38,349 nt of DNA from NCBI RefSeq assembly GCF_001279005.1, contig NZ_LGCN01000233.1, positions 1 through 38,349 on the forward strand, read 5' to 3'. The stretch is from Streptomyces caelestis (GTDB lineage: Bacteria > Actinomycetota > Actinomycetes > Streptomycetales > Streptomycetaceae). The notes under the pieces are model-generated. The model saw only the letters and a program-made list of their open reading frames with translations, was not told the DNA's origin and searched no databases. The translations under genes and the position numbers were made by a program. Positions 25,021 through 34,509 of the stretch are shown here, one piece after another. Position 1 is the stretch's first letter. Each line of letters begins with the position of its first letter.

Positions 25021-25419
25021 TCAGCCGCAGTCGTTGCGGTTGATCTTCAACGAGCGGGTTTGGTCGTTGAGGTTGTAGCCGCGCAGGTCGTGGATGGAGC
25101 CGCCGCTGCGGGTGACGCACACCCACCGGCCGGCGTGGTTGTGCTTCTCGTAGACGCGGGCGGTGCGGTCGGAGTTGTTGCGGATCGAGCTGCCGCGGTC
25201 ACGGATCGCGGAGGGCAGATCCTTCACACTGCCGTCGACGGCGCGCCGTACCCAGGGCTGCCCGCCGAAGTCGATCTCGGGGTAGATGCACACATAGCCG
25301 GACGGGTAGTCGATACCGGCGCATCCTGCGCCGGGCTCGCCGGCGGCCGGGGCAGGAGCGGTCAGGGGGAGCGGGGCCAGGGCGGAGACCGCCGCGGAGC
25401 GCATCAGGGTTTTGATCAC
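25021..25419 (-). CDS. Secreted peptidase inhibitor I36-like protein
   Basis: 132 residues from GTG 25419 (VIKTLMRSAAVSALAPLPLT): a short signal peptide ending near APAAG, then a small Cys-bearing domain (GCAGIDYPSGYVCIYPEIDF, GGQPWVRRAVDGSVKDLPSA, SSIRNNSDRTARVYEKHNHA, GRWVCVTRSGGSIHDLRGYN, LKINRNDCG-stop). Four Cys residues and 'SSIRNN-VxVYE-xxxxG' repeats match the beta-gamma-crystallin-like SMI/I36 proteins of Streptomyces, which include extracellular metalloprotease inhibitors. Many relatives have no shown target. The RBS is weak. The 3' end has the strong hairpin at 24960-24996. Confidence 0.75.
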   Translation of the reverse strand: MIKTLMRSAAVSALAPLPLTAPAPAAGEPGAGCAGIDYPSGYVCIYPEIDFGGQPWVRRAVDGSVKDLPSAIRDRGSSIRNNSDRTARVYEKHNHAGRWVCVTRSGGSIHDLRGYNLNDQTRSLKINRNDCG

Positions 25420-25855
25420 GCCCAAGAGATAGCGGCCCCGGGCGGCCGACCGGCCGGATGCCGCCCGGGTCCACCCGCGTGGAGGAGGCAGTACAGGCCA
25501 CCTTCTCAAGCCGCGCTACGAAGGTGCCACGCTCGTCGGCAGGCCGGGGCGGCCGCGACGGCCCCCGTTGTCCGGGCGAAGATTCTGTCCCGGCCGAAGC
25601 GGGGGAGGCCCCGGTAGAAGATCAGCAGCGACAATTTCGCACCCGGGCTGCGCGCTCCCAGGAGCGGGCTGGACGTAAGGTCCTGGGCCGCCGAGGGCGT
25701 TTGGCACAGGCTCTTTCACACGGCGTCCTGCCCGGGGCCGGAACGAGACCGCCGCGGGCGCGGGGGATGTGAGGTGCCCGGCGGCCTGGAGCCTTGGATC
25801 GGGCAGGCGCGGGCGGGACCGGCCGAAACCCGTCCTGCCGCGGTGGGAGCGGTCG
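25420..25855. other. Intergenic between divergent I36-like and nat genes
   Basis: About 430 bases holding the promoters of two divergent genes. Frames on either strand lack family patterns and RBSs. A few long purine/pyrimidine-biased runs are present, but no clear operator or RNA element was found other than the -10 at 25856. Confidence 0.35.
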
Positions 25856-25861
25856 TAGCGT
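25856..25861 (+). promoter_or_regulatory. -10 box suggesting leaderless transcription of nat
   Basis: TAGCGT ends six bases before the ATG at 25868, which would place the transcription start at or next to the start codon. No RBS lies at the normal distance; GGGAG is about 17 bases away. The -35 region (about 25833-25838, TCCTGC) is weak. Leaderless mRNAs are common for streptomycete resistance genes. Confidence 0.4.
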
Positions 25862-25867
25862 CGTGCC

Positions 25868-26425
25868 ATGACCACTGAGGGCGACACGGCTTACCGGTAC
25901 CGCATCGCCGCCGCCGAGGACACCGAGGCCATCAGGACCCTGGACGACTCCTTCACCACCGACACCGTCTTCCAGGTGACCGTCACCGAGGAGGGGTTCG
26001 CGCTGCGGAAGATCCCGGTGGAGCCGCCCCTGACCAAGGTGTTCCCTAAGGACGAGCCGGACGGCGACGACGAGGACGACGCGGACTCCCGCACTTTCGT
26101 CGCCCACGGCGCCGCCGGTGACCTGGCCGGGTTCGCCGCCGTCTCGTACTCCGGCTGGAACCGCCGGCTGACCATCGAGGACATCGCAGTCGCCCCACCG
26201 CACCGGGGCAGGGGAGTGGGCCGCGCGCTGATGGGGCTCGCGAGGGAGTTCGCCCGCGAGCGGGGTGCCGGCCACATCTGGCTGGAGGTCACTAACATCA
26301 ATGCGCCGGCGATCCACGCATACCGGCGCATGGGCTTCGCCTTCTGCGGACTCGACACCACCCTCTACGAAGGCACCCCTTCCAAGGGTGAGCAGGCGCT
26401 CTACATGAGCATGCCCTGCCCCTGA
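25868..26425 (+). CDS. nat: Streptothricin/nourseothricin N-acetyltransferase
   Basis: The 185-residue GNAT protein closely follows the sequence pattern of the streptothricin acetyltransferases of S. noursei and S. lavendulae as I know them: opening TAYRYR, SFTTDTVFQVTVTEEGFALR, EPPLTKVFP followed by an acidic run (DEPDGDDEDDADS), YSGWNRRLTIEDIAVAP, the acetyl-CoA P-loop HRGRGVGRALM, GAGHIWLEVTNINAPAIHAY and ending in ALYMSMPCP. The enzyme acetylates the beta-lysine moiety of streptothricin-class antibiotics with acetyl-CoA in the cytoplasm, giving resistance. No streptothricin biosynthesis genes are near, so it is a stand-alone resistance gene. Catalytic P-loop intact. Confidence 0.92.
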   Translation: MTTEGDTAYRYRIAAAEDTEAIRTLDDSFTTDTVFQVTVTEEGFALRKIPVEPPLTKVFPKDEPDGDDEDDADSRTFVAHGAAGDLAGFAAVSYSGWNRRLTIEDIAVAPPHRGRGVGRALMGLAREFARERGAGHIWLEVTNINAPAIHAYRRMGFAFCGLDTTLYEGTPSKGEQALYMSMPCP

Positions 26426-26904
26426 GCCGGCCCCAGGCGGCACAGGCAAAGAGCGGGGCCCGTCGTCCGATGCGAGGGCGACGGTCGGCAGCCGGGCCGG
26501 AGCCTCCGCTCGAGGCCGCAGCCCGTTTGCACAGCTGCGTGTACACGTCCGGCAGACGGTGATGGTGCAGGGAACTGTTACCCACTTTCGGGTGACGGCC
26601 CCGCGCGACCTGGGGCGGCGCGCCAGGGCGCCTGCGGGCCCACAGCCAAGCGCTGGAAGAGTTCTCGGCCCCGACGGGGCGTCGATCTGCTGCATTCGGC
26701 GTGTAAACGGATATTGCAGGGGACAGTCACCGCGATGTAGATGATCCTTAACAGGCTTCACGTCTCGTCCACATGCCGGGTGCGGGGTGGGCAGGGTGTG
26801 CGTGTGCGGCCGACCGGCCGCCATTCGCACCAGGCACACCCCCACACCTGCGGCCTTCGCGCCGCGCACGTCGGGGGTGCCCGCACCTCGCAGGGGGAGA
26901 ACCT
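26426..26904. other. Intergenic, leader of the lamin-tail gene
   Basis: About 480 bases with locally lower G/C around 26690-26760, likely containing the promoter of the lamin-tail gene. Frames on both strands look non-coding. Repeated short inverted motifs are present but no strong terminator was identified after nat. Confidence 0.35.
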
Positions 26905-27374
26905 GTGTCGAAGTCCATTGCCGCCCGCCGCCTGACCGCCGCCGTCCTGAGTGCCGGCGCGCTGACCGCGGTCCTGACCGTGCCCACGTCGGCGGCCGAG
27001 CACCGCCCGCACCGGCCCAGCGTGCAGATCTCCGACGTGCAGTACGACTCCCCGGGCCGCGACGACCGCTCCAACCGCTCCCTGAACCGCGAGTGGGTGG
27101 GAGATCACCAACAACACCCGCCGCACGGTCAATCTGGACGGCTGGACCCTGAAGGACGAGGACGGCCGCACCTACACCTTCGACGACTACCGCCTGCGCG
27201 GTCGGGTCACCGTCCGCATCCACACCGGCGTGGGCCGCGACACCCGCACCGACCTCTACCAGGACCGCCGCCACTACGTGTGGGACAACCACTCCGACAC
27301 CGCCACCCTGCGCAACGACCGCGGCCGCTTCGTCGACGACGAGTCCTGGGGCCGCCACCGCGGCGGCCACCGCT
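26905..27374 (+). pseudogene. Secreted lamin-tail-domain protein, frameshifted
   Basis: GTG 26905, preceded by AGGGGGAGA, encodes a signal peptide (SKSIAARRLTAAVLSAGALT, cleavage near TSAA) and the start of a lamin-tail (LTD) domain: VQISDVQYDSPGRDDRSNRS, LNREWV. At 27099-27101 GGTGGGAG replaces the expected GGTGGAG. One frame over the domain continues: EITNNTRRTVNLDGWTLKDE, YTFDDYRLRGRVTVRIHTGV, LYQDRRHYVWDNHSDTATLR, FVDDESWGRHRGGHR-stop (27372-27374). LTD proteins of this kind are small exported proteins of unknown function. One extra G in a run breaks the gene, so assembly error is a live alternative. Confidence 0.75.
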
Positions 27375-29026
27375 GACCAACCGGTCCGGTAGTGCCGGCA
27401 GCCAGGACCCGGCACCGACACACCCCGACCCACACCACCACGGCGCGCCACCCCTTCCACAGGGCGGCGCGCCGCCAGTATGAGCAAGCGACGTGCCGCT
27501 CGGCCGGGAATGCGATGGGAGGCGGATGCCGCGCAACCGCGCAAATCCCTGCCGACCGGGGAAGGTCAGAGGTCGGCGCAGATTTTGCGGGCCTTGGCCA
27601 GCTCATTCCTCACTCCGGCGTCGACCTCGAAGACCTGGCGGCGGCGGTTGTGCGCCCGGGTGATGGCCACTGCGAGCGGCTCGTACGAGGAGTCGCCTGT
27701 GGCGGCGGCCGTGGCCAGGCGGCCGCCCCATCGTCTTGTCGGTGTGCCCCCTGCTTGGGTCCGGCACCTTTTGGGGCGGTGGCTCCCCCTTCCGATCTCT
27801 CCAGGTGGATGAGGCGGATGTACACGTGTCCGAGTCCGGCCTGTTCGTGGTCGACGTGGCTGCGGCCGACAACGAGATCGCGTTCGCCTTGCACGCAGTC
27901 CTGGCCGCACGGTGAGCGACGATGTCCACGGAGCGCACCGGTCGGGATGTCGGCCAGCCGGAGGGCTGCAGTGTTATCTCGACATGCGCCAGCCCTGCAC
28001 CCGCCCGGTTTCCGGGAGGACCTCTGGAGGACGCCCATCGGGAGATAGCCGCCCCTCCAGGCAGCGGTGTTGCCTCAGCTGAGCACGTACCGCAACGTCG
28101 TCCAGGTCGTTGCGATGCTTGGTCGCCTCGAAGGGCGACCGCCAGGTGTGGGCGGAGCTGCGGGCCGAGCAGGTTATCTGGTTGCGATCCTCGGCCGTAC
28201 TGAAGGGCGGTGGCGGTCGCCCGCCGGGGCGATCGAGGATCGCCACTGGACCGGGCCGGCCGGGCAGTACGAAGCCATGGCCCTGGCGGTCGTCCTCCGC
28301 GACGGCCAGCGGGAGCAGGGCCAGGGCGGCGACGGCTGCGGCACGCAGCACATTTTTGATTACGGCGCTGTCCCTACTGGCGGCCAGACCCTCAGCGGGC
28401 AGGCTTGCCCTGGGTGCGCTCCGGTGGCGGAGCGCATGAGCGGACTCGGTGCGAGCACTACAGACAGGGCAGCGGTGGAGAGGCTGCTCTCTTGTCGGTG
28501 CGCGAGAAGACTTGGCGCATGCCCCAGCCGGGTGGCCGGGTCTGGTGCCGTGCTCGCGCGCCTCGCCCGGGATGGCGGACCTGGCGTACGCGGCTGTCGC
28601 GCGGTATTCGTGGATTTCTGCTGGCAACGGGGCCGGGGAGCAGCGCCAGGCGGACGGTGCCATTACCGCTCGAGGTCTCCAGACCGTTCGCACAGAGCGT
28701 GTTTGTGCACTGGCAGCTGACCGTTACCACCGGATTGAGGCGGTTATCAGCCGGGTTGGCCGCATGCGGCATTTCGGTTCATTTGCTGCGGATTCATCTG
28801 CACTGAAAGGTTGAACACACGCGAAGCATCTGGAACAGGATGGATCTTGGTCATGGTGCGGTTTGGCAGGAGCTTCCTCATTAATGCCGCCAGCCCTGTC
28901 TGGCCTGCTCATAACGGCTCGACGGATGATCCAATGTGATGCGCGACACTGTTTGCGACCTGCTTATCCGTCACATGATCTTCACGGATTCTTCTGAGGA
29001 AATCTGAAAAGGGCGGGTGGGGGCGT
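27375..29026. other. Decayed region without an intact gene
   Basis: In 1.65 kb no frame is both long and coherent. Minus-strand traces of old genes are visible: a tail GDSSYEPLAVAITRAHNRRR followed by QVFEVDAGVRNELAKARKIC ADL-stop (27566-27700), and a signal-peptide-like start at 28363 (separate entry). Codon bias switches between frames, as in frameshifted pseudogenes. From 28680 to 29026 the G/C content falls, and this part is probably the leader and promoter region of the LamG gene. Confidence 0.45.
27974..28363 (-). pseudogene. Possible exported protein remnant with lost start codon
   Basis: The frame begins with GTA (28361-28363) then IKNVLRAAAVAALALLPLAV, which parallels the signal peptide of the I36-like gene (VIKTLMRSAAVSALAPLPLT). 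GTG to GTA would have removed the start. The following residues (DRQGHGFVLPGRPGPVAILD and on) show no family pattern, and the frame ends at 27974. It may be a decayed relative of the I36-like gene or chance similarity in a hydrophobic segment. Confidence 0.25.
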
Positions 29027-32000
29027 GTGTTGACGCAGCAACGGCGGCGCGGTTGGCGTCGGGCCGTGAGGAGCGGGGTGATAGCCCTCACGCTCTTAGG
29101 AAGTGCGGTTCCTGTGCTCGGGGCAGGGGCCGTGCCGGCGCTCGCTGGTACGGGGCAAACTCCGGCAGCGGCTGACGGAACTTCGGAGACGGCTGCGAGT
29201 GCCCTGGCCGCGGAGACCGGTGAGCGGGTGGCTGTGGACGCAGCCACCACCGAGTGGTCGAAGGTGTTCGCCAATCCGGACGGCACCTTCACCCAGGAGA
29301 TGAACGCGGCTCCGGTCCGTGCCCAGAAGGGCGACGGTACCTGGGCCCCCATCGACAGCACCCTCGTGCGCGAGTCCGACGGTTCGGTGCAAACCAAGAA
29401 CACGACGGCTGCTCTTGCCCTTTCGGGCGGTGGCAGCGGGGACAAACTGGTTACGCTGGAGGACGACGGCCACAAGCTGCAGCTGGGCCGGCCCACCGTG
29501 CTTCCCGAGCCGCTGCTCGACGGCAGCACCGCCACCTACGCCGGAGTCCTCCCGGACGTCGATCTGAAAATGACCGCGCTGGATTCCGGCTACACCTCGG
29601 TGCTCGTGGTCAAGACCGCAAAGGCGGCCCAGAACCCGGCGCTCGCGACGATCAGGATGACCGTCTCCGGAACCGGCCTGGACATCGCCCCGACGGCCGA
29701 CGGCGGTTTCGTCGCGCGCAACGGCGACGGCACGCCCGTCTTCGAAAGCCCGGTGGGGCGGATGTGACACTCCGGCTGCGGTTACCACGCAGTCTGCCCG
29801 TACTGCCTCCTCAGCCCAGACAAAGGGTGAAGCGGGGGAGACCCTGCTGCCCGAGGCCAAGGGCGAGCCGGCTCCTTCGGAAGGCCCCGGCAGTGGGGAC
29901 GCGGCAGCCGAACTTCCGCTCAAGATCATTGGCACCACCCTGGAGATCGAGCCCGATCCGGCTCTGCTGCATGGCGAGGACACGGTCTTCCCGCTCTACA
30001 TCGACCCGCCGACCAAGGGCATCTCGCTGGGCGACTGGACGGCGCTCTCCTCGGACGGCGACAAGTTCTGGGAGTTCAGCGGGGACAAGGGCGTGGGCCG
30101 CTGCTCCAACTACGCCGGCTACCTGTGCTCGAACACCCCCTACACCCAGCGCCTGTACTTCGAGTTCCCGCTGTCGTCGATCCACGGCAAGAAGATCCTG
30201 GACGCGACGATGGAGGTCTACCAGCTGTGGACGTTCAGCTGCGATCCGCACTGGTACGACCTGAGCCGCGTCAACAAGACCATCTCCTCCAGCACCACCT
30301 GGTCCACCCGCCCCACCGCGGTGGACCTGATGGGCGACCGCAACGTGGCCTACGGGCGAGGCGACCTGTGTAAACCGGCGCAGCCGGCGAACTGGGTGCG
30401 CTTCAGCGACAACGTGGACGAGGAGACCAATGAGAACCTGACGACCACCCTCGCATCTCACGCAGCCGACAAGGCAGCGCAGATCACCTTCTCGCTGACC
30501 GCGCACGACGAGTCCGACGCCGGTGTCTGGGCGCGGTTCCGCAACGACGCCAAGCTGTCGGTCACCTACGTCTCCTACCCGGGCAAGCCGACTTCCTACG
30601 GGGTCCAGCAGGGCACGACGGGGCGGGCCTGCAACGCCTCCACGCTGCCCTTCGCCACCAGCGACACCACACCGAAGATGCTGGCCACGGTGCAGTCGGC
30701 CGACGGATCCAACTCCCAGCTGCGCGCCCTGTTCGAGGTGTGGAAGGCTGACGGCTCCAGCCGCGCCTGGTATGCGGCCTCGCCGGACGGCGCATGGGTG
30801 GCCGACAACGCCGCCCGCACCGCGTCCACCAGTGCACTGTCGGCGCAGACTGACTACCGGATGCGGGTCAAGACACAGGCCTACTACAAGACCGACCGCG
30901 GTGCCACGGGTGTCCTGGACTCGGCCTGGTCGTCCTGGTGCTACTTCCGCGTCGACACCGACTCACCGCCACCCCCAGTGGTGACCAGCGCAGACGGCAT
31001 CTACCAGCCCGCCGAGACCAGCCCTGCCGCAGGCGGGGTGGGCACGCCGGGCAAGTTCACCTTCACGCCCGCGGACACCAACCCCACCACCGCAGGCATC
31101 CAGTCCGACGTCGTCGCCTACAAGTACAAGCTGAACAGCGGAGCCATCTCCCCGCCGATCACCGTCTCCAAGGGTGCGGCCACCACCCAGACGGTCCCCC
31201 CGAACCAGGCCGGTGAGAACACCATCCAGGTCTGGGGCTTCGACGCGGCCGGGCACAGCTCGCTCACCGGCTACTACAGCTTCCTGGTGAAGGGCGCCGA
31301 GAAACCCACCGGAATCTGGCACCTGGACAACGCCCTCACCGACTCCACAACCGCCCCCCAGCACCCCCTGACCTCCTCGGGGACCACCTGGGATACCCTG
31401 GCCCGCAGCGGCTTGGGCGCCGCGAAACTCAACGGCACGACCGTCTACCTCTCCACCTCCGGTGCGGTGCTGGACACCACCAAATCCTTCACCGTCTCCG
31501 CCTGGGCACGCCTGAGCAAGAAGGACGTCAACTACACCGTCCTGTCGCAGGCGGGAACGAACGCCTCCGGCTTCCAGCTGTACTACTCGACCGCCTACAA
31601 CGCCTGGGTCTTCAACCGCCACCAGACCGACGTCGCCAGCCCCGCGATCACCCGCTCGACCGGCACCAAGCCGCCCGTCCTGAACGCCTGGACCCACCTC
31701 GCGGGCGTCTACGACGCCGCGGCGCATACCATCCAGCTCTACGTCAACGGCACCCCCCAGGGCGACCCCGTGCCGTTCACGACCACCCCGTGGAAGGCGT
31801 CCGGAGGCCTGCAGGTCGGACGGCTGTGGGCATCAGCCACCGGCAAGGAGAACTTCGCCGGAACCATCGACGAGGTCAAGACCTGGTCCCGTGCACTCGC
31901 GGACAGCGAAATCGCCCACGACGCCTGGCACGAGGACGAGGACATCAGCGACGGCACCGCCGGCGACCCCATCCCGGCCCTCACCGCCAAGTGGGACGCC

Positions 32001-32158
32001 ACCGACCTGGCCAACACCACCGGCACCACCGTGAAGGACACCAGCGGCTTCGGCCGCAACCTGACCCTCAACGCAGCCGCGCTCACCCAGATCACCACCG
32101 GCGACCCGGAACTCGGCGAAGAAGTCACCACCACCCAGACGATGACCCTGAACGGCAC
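29027..32158 (+). pseudogene. Secreted LamG-domain (jellyroll) protein, frameshifted and 3'-truncated
   Basis: GTG 29027 starts a signal peptide (RRGWRRAVRSGVIALTLLGS, cleavage near VPALA) and an N-terminal region (EWSKVFANPDGTFTQEMNAA, APVRAQKGDGTWAPIDSTLV) common to large streptomycete exoproteins. At 29764 the frame ends at ATGTGA, where ATGTGGGA is expected (two bases missing). The next frame continues with a DNRLRE-like region (SNYAGYLCSNTPYTQRLYFE, WSTRPTAVDLMGDRN), an Fn3-like part and a LamG domain (FTVSAWARLSKKDVNYTVLS, WTHLAGVYDAAAHTIQLYVN, FAGTIDEVKTWSRALADSEI). Near 32158 it is cut by an IS5 remnant (TLNGTVVV). Relatives are much longer, and some carry RHS/toxin ends. The C-terminus here is lost. 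Confidence 0.8.
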
Positions 32159-32801
32159 CGTAGTCGTAGCCCCGGTCGGCGAACAGCTGCCGTGGCCGGT
32201 GACGGGGCCGGCCGACCAGGCCGCGGATGCGGGGGATCGCATCCAGCAGAGGCGTGAGCTGTGTGACGTCGTGCCGGTTCCCGCTGGTCAGCGACACCGC
32301 GAGGGGTGTTCCGTGGCGGTCGGTGATCAGGTGGCGCTTGCTGCCAGGCCTCGCGCGGTCGACCGGCGAAGGTCCGGTGTGAGCCCTCCTTTCAGAGCCC
32401 GGACGTGCGAGCCGTCGATCGCGGCGTCGTCCATGTCCAGCAGTCCGGCTCTGCGGAGTTCCGCGAGGAGAACCTCGTGCAGGCGGGGCCAGACGCCGGC
32501 CTCGGTCCAGTCCCGCAGGCGCCGCCAGCACGTCACCCCGCTGCAGCCGATCGTCTCGGTCGGCACGTCCGCCCAGGCCACCCCAGTGCGCAGGACATAG
32601 ACGATCCCTCGCAGAGCCGCACGGTCATCCGCCGGCAGTCGACCCGGATACCGCCGACGCCGCGGCGTGCGAGGAGGGAGCAGCGGAGCGACACGATCCC
32701 ACAGATCATCAGGCACAAGATCATCCGACACCTGCAGAACTCTGCCGCCCACCAGCCCAACTGCCAAGCCCATGAGCCAAAGTCATTCTGAAATGATCAG
32801 T
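32159..32801 (-). pseudogene. IS5-family transposase remnant
   Basis: Minus-strand frame one: DDLVPDDLWDRVAPLLPPRT, GIVYVLRTGVAWADVPTETI, AAIDGSHVRALKGG with the first Asp. One frame over after a missing G (run 32384-32386): GSKRHLITDRHGTPLAVSLT, SGNRHDVTQLTPLLDAIPRI, and QLFADRGYDY with the second Asp, where it stops at the junction with the LamG gene. The Glu-bearing C-terminus is missing. The outer end near 32801 reads GATCATTTCAGAATG on the minus strand, sharing GATCATTT with the end of the IS5-family element at 5481-6743. Dead element. Confidence 0.8.
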
Positions 32802-33040
32802 TATTGGGCCATGCGCCGAGTGATGCAGCGGGCCAACGAGGTGCTGGGCACGAACCGGACGCTGCACGATCTTCGGCACACGGCAGCGTCACACATGGCC
32901 AACGGCGGCACGCTGACACTGGTCGAGGTTCAGGGGATCATGCGGCACGCCAACATCCAGACCACCAGCCGTTACCTCACGGCGCGGGTCGAGGAGATCT
33001 TCGACGAGTGGTGGCCCTCTGGGGAGCGGGCCGGGAACTG
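32802..33040 (+). pseudogene. Tyrosine recombinase, C-terminal catalytic fragment
   Basis: The frame reads MISYWAMRRVMQRANEVLGT and on through LHDLRHTAASHMANGGTLTL, VQGIMRHANIQTTSRYL, then EEIFDEWW. This is the catalytic end of a phage-type integrase: His-x-x-Arg box in HDLRH, the second His in MRHANIQ and the nucleophilic Tyr in SRYL. Its N-terminal two thirds are missing, replaced by the IS5 remnant, and the frame after FDEW drifts away from the family. It is of a different integrase type from the fragment at 460, so the two are not halves of one gene. Confidence 0.7.
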
Positions 33041-33536
33041 GCCAACTCCGCCGGGCGGTGCGGGTGGCCGGAAGCCGGTTCCGGTCCTCGAGGTGTGTAC
33101 TCCGATGAGGTACCGCTCGAACGGTCGGCCACAACTTCGTGCCACCTCCGAGGGCGGACACGGAGGTGGCACGTTGTCGGAAGACACTGTTCCTGACACG
33201 AGTGAGTGAACGAGTGCCAGGCTGCGGGGCGCTTGTTGCTGGCTTGTTCATGTCTTTCCTTATGGCGGGTAGTTCGGCCAAGCAATGGCCGGATCGGGAA
33301 GTTGCCGTTCTTTCGTCGTGGATGCGATGCTAGGGTTCATCGAAGCTTTTTCGTATCTCTCGACGTCCTTGTTCCGCCGTCTGTTCGACTCGCCGCTCCG
33401 AGTCCCGCGCGTTGTAGTTCTGGGTGTCGTGCACTTCCTTTGTCCAAGCGCAGGAAATCTCCACCTGCGATTCGGACTCGGCGTTGAGTTCGTTCTCGCA
33501 CGGCAAGAACCATCCTGAAGTGTGACAGGAGTAAGA
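33041..33536. other. Leader region of the PKS-associated genes
   Basis: About 500 bases without a convincing gene. It contains a hairpin at 33139-33172 (arms GTGCCACCTCCG and CGGAGGTGGCAC), then a stretch of lower G/C to 33530 that is the likely promoter region of the acyltransferase-like gene. TAGGGT at 33331-33336 resembles a -10 box, without a good -35. An AGGAG RBS stands before ATG 33537. Confidence 0.45.
33139..33172. terminator. 12-bp perfect stem hairpin
   Basis: Arms 33139-33150 and 33161-33172, extendable by ACAAC/GTTGT (33131-33135 and 33173-33177) past a small bulge. It separates the integrase remnant from the PKS leader. It may be a terminator or the end of a lost element. Confidence 0.5.
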
Positions 33537-34508
33537 ATGCCCCTGGGGTACTTGTTCGGCGGTGGCGTCGGGACCGAGCCGCACGGCATCGAACTGTATG
33601 AGGCGTCACCGCTCGTACGACAGCTCTACGAAGAGATATCCGGGTATACCGGCCTGACGGCCGAACAGATCCTGCGCGGCGAACTGCCCGAGGGCAGGGA
33701 GCGTCGGCAGAGCGCGGGCACCATACGCGAAACCGCGCTCGCCATCGCCGTTCACGACCTTCTGGCAGAGGCAGGTCTGCGCCCGGACGTGGTCGGCGGG
33801 CTGAGCCTCGGCGCGATGACGGCCAGCTGCCTGGCCGGCGCCCTGGACCGCAAGTCGCTGTTCACGATGTTGGCCCGGACGGCCGACGCCCCGGACCCCC
33901 GCCCCGACGCCGCCGAGGAAGGCATGGCCCTGGCCTTCGTGCAGGCCGCGGACGCACAGTCGCCACCACCGTGGCAGGGGGCCGCGGACGTCCACCTCGC
34001 CGGTGACTTCGGCCCTGTCGCGGACGGGTCCCAGCGCATCCTCATGCTCGCCGGTCACCGTGCGGCGATCGAGCGGCTGGCCGCCGACTCCCCTTCCGGC
34101 GCGATCGTTCCGCTGCCCGGCCGGAACATCGCCGTCCACTCGCCGCTGCGCCGGCCCTTCCGTGACTTCATCGCGCCCCATGTGGCGAAGATGCCGTTCA
34201 CCACACCCCGCATTCCACTGCTTTCCTGTCTGGAACGCGGAGAGCTGAAAACGGCGGACGAAGTGCGTGACATGTTCGAGCGGAACTCCACCGATCCGAT
34301 CAGCCTCGTCGACATCTACGAAGGAATGCGAGACCACGACGTACGGCTCGGCCTTGTCATGGGTCCCGCGATTCCCGAAGGAATCCTCGATTTCCCGTTC
34401 CCTGTCGTTCACGTGGAGAAACCCGAGCACATTCAACTCGCCGTCAGTACCGCCTACGATCTGGGAATCGGCTTCTCCGGAGGCGACTTAGGCACGTGGG
34501 GACATTGA
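33537..34508 (+). CDS. Discrete acyltransferase-like protein (FabD/AT fold) of a PKS cluster
   Basis: 323 residues from ATG 33537 (AGGAG five bases upstream). The fold signature of malonyl/acyl-ACP transferases is present: opening YLFGGGVGTEPHG in place of FPGQGSQ, nucleophile elbow GLSLGA (Ser; GHSxG of classical ATs has His where Leu stands here), a GHRAAIERL motif and the catalytic His in IAVHSPLRRPF. The missing GQGSQ glutamine and the GLSLG change suggest a non-malonyl substrate or a modified oxyanion hole. It ends one base before the next gene. With the adjacent ligase it probably moves an activated starter acyl group to an ACP; that is inference. Comparable stand-alone ATs act in macrolactam and polyol clusters. 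Confidence 0.72.
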   Translation: MPLGYLFGGGVGTEPHGIELYEASPLVRQLYEEISGYTGLTAEQILRGELPEGRERRQSAGTIRETALAIAVHDLLAEAGLRPDVVGGLSLGAMTASCLAGALDRKSLFTMLARTADAPDPRPDAAEEGMALAFVQAADAQSPPPWQGAADVHLAGDFGPVADGSQRILMLAGHRAAIERLAADSPSGAIVPLPGRNIAVHSPLRRPFRDFIAPHVAKMPFTTPRIPLLSCLERGELKTADEVRDMFERNSTDPISLVDIYEGMRDHDVRLGLVMGPAIPEGILDFPFPVVHVEKPEHIQLAVSTAYDLGIGFSGGDLGTWGH

Positions 34509-34509
34509 T

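Noticed and set aside
24572..25078. Plus-strand 168-codon frame with Cys-rich middle
   Set aside because: It runs through the structured segment and the perfect terminator hairpin; composition does not look coding.
460..33040. The two integrase fragments as halves of one split gene
   Set aside because: The motif styles belong to different integrase types and the fragments are 31 kb apart; they do not join at a common point.
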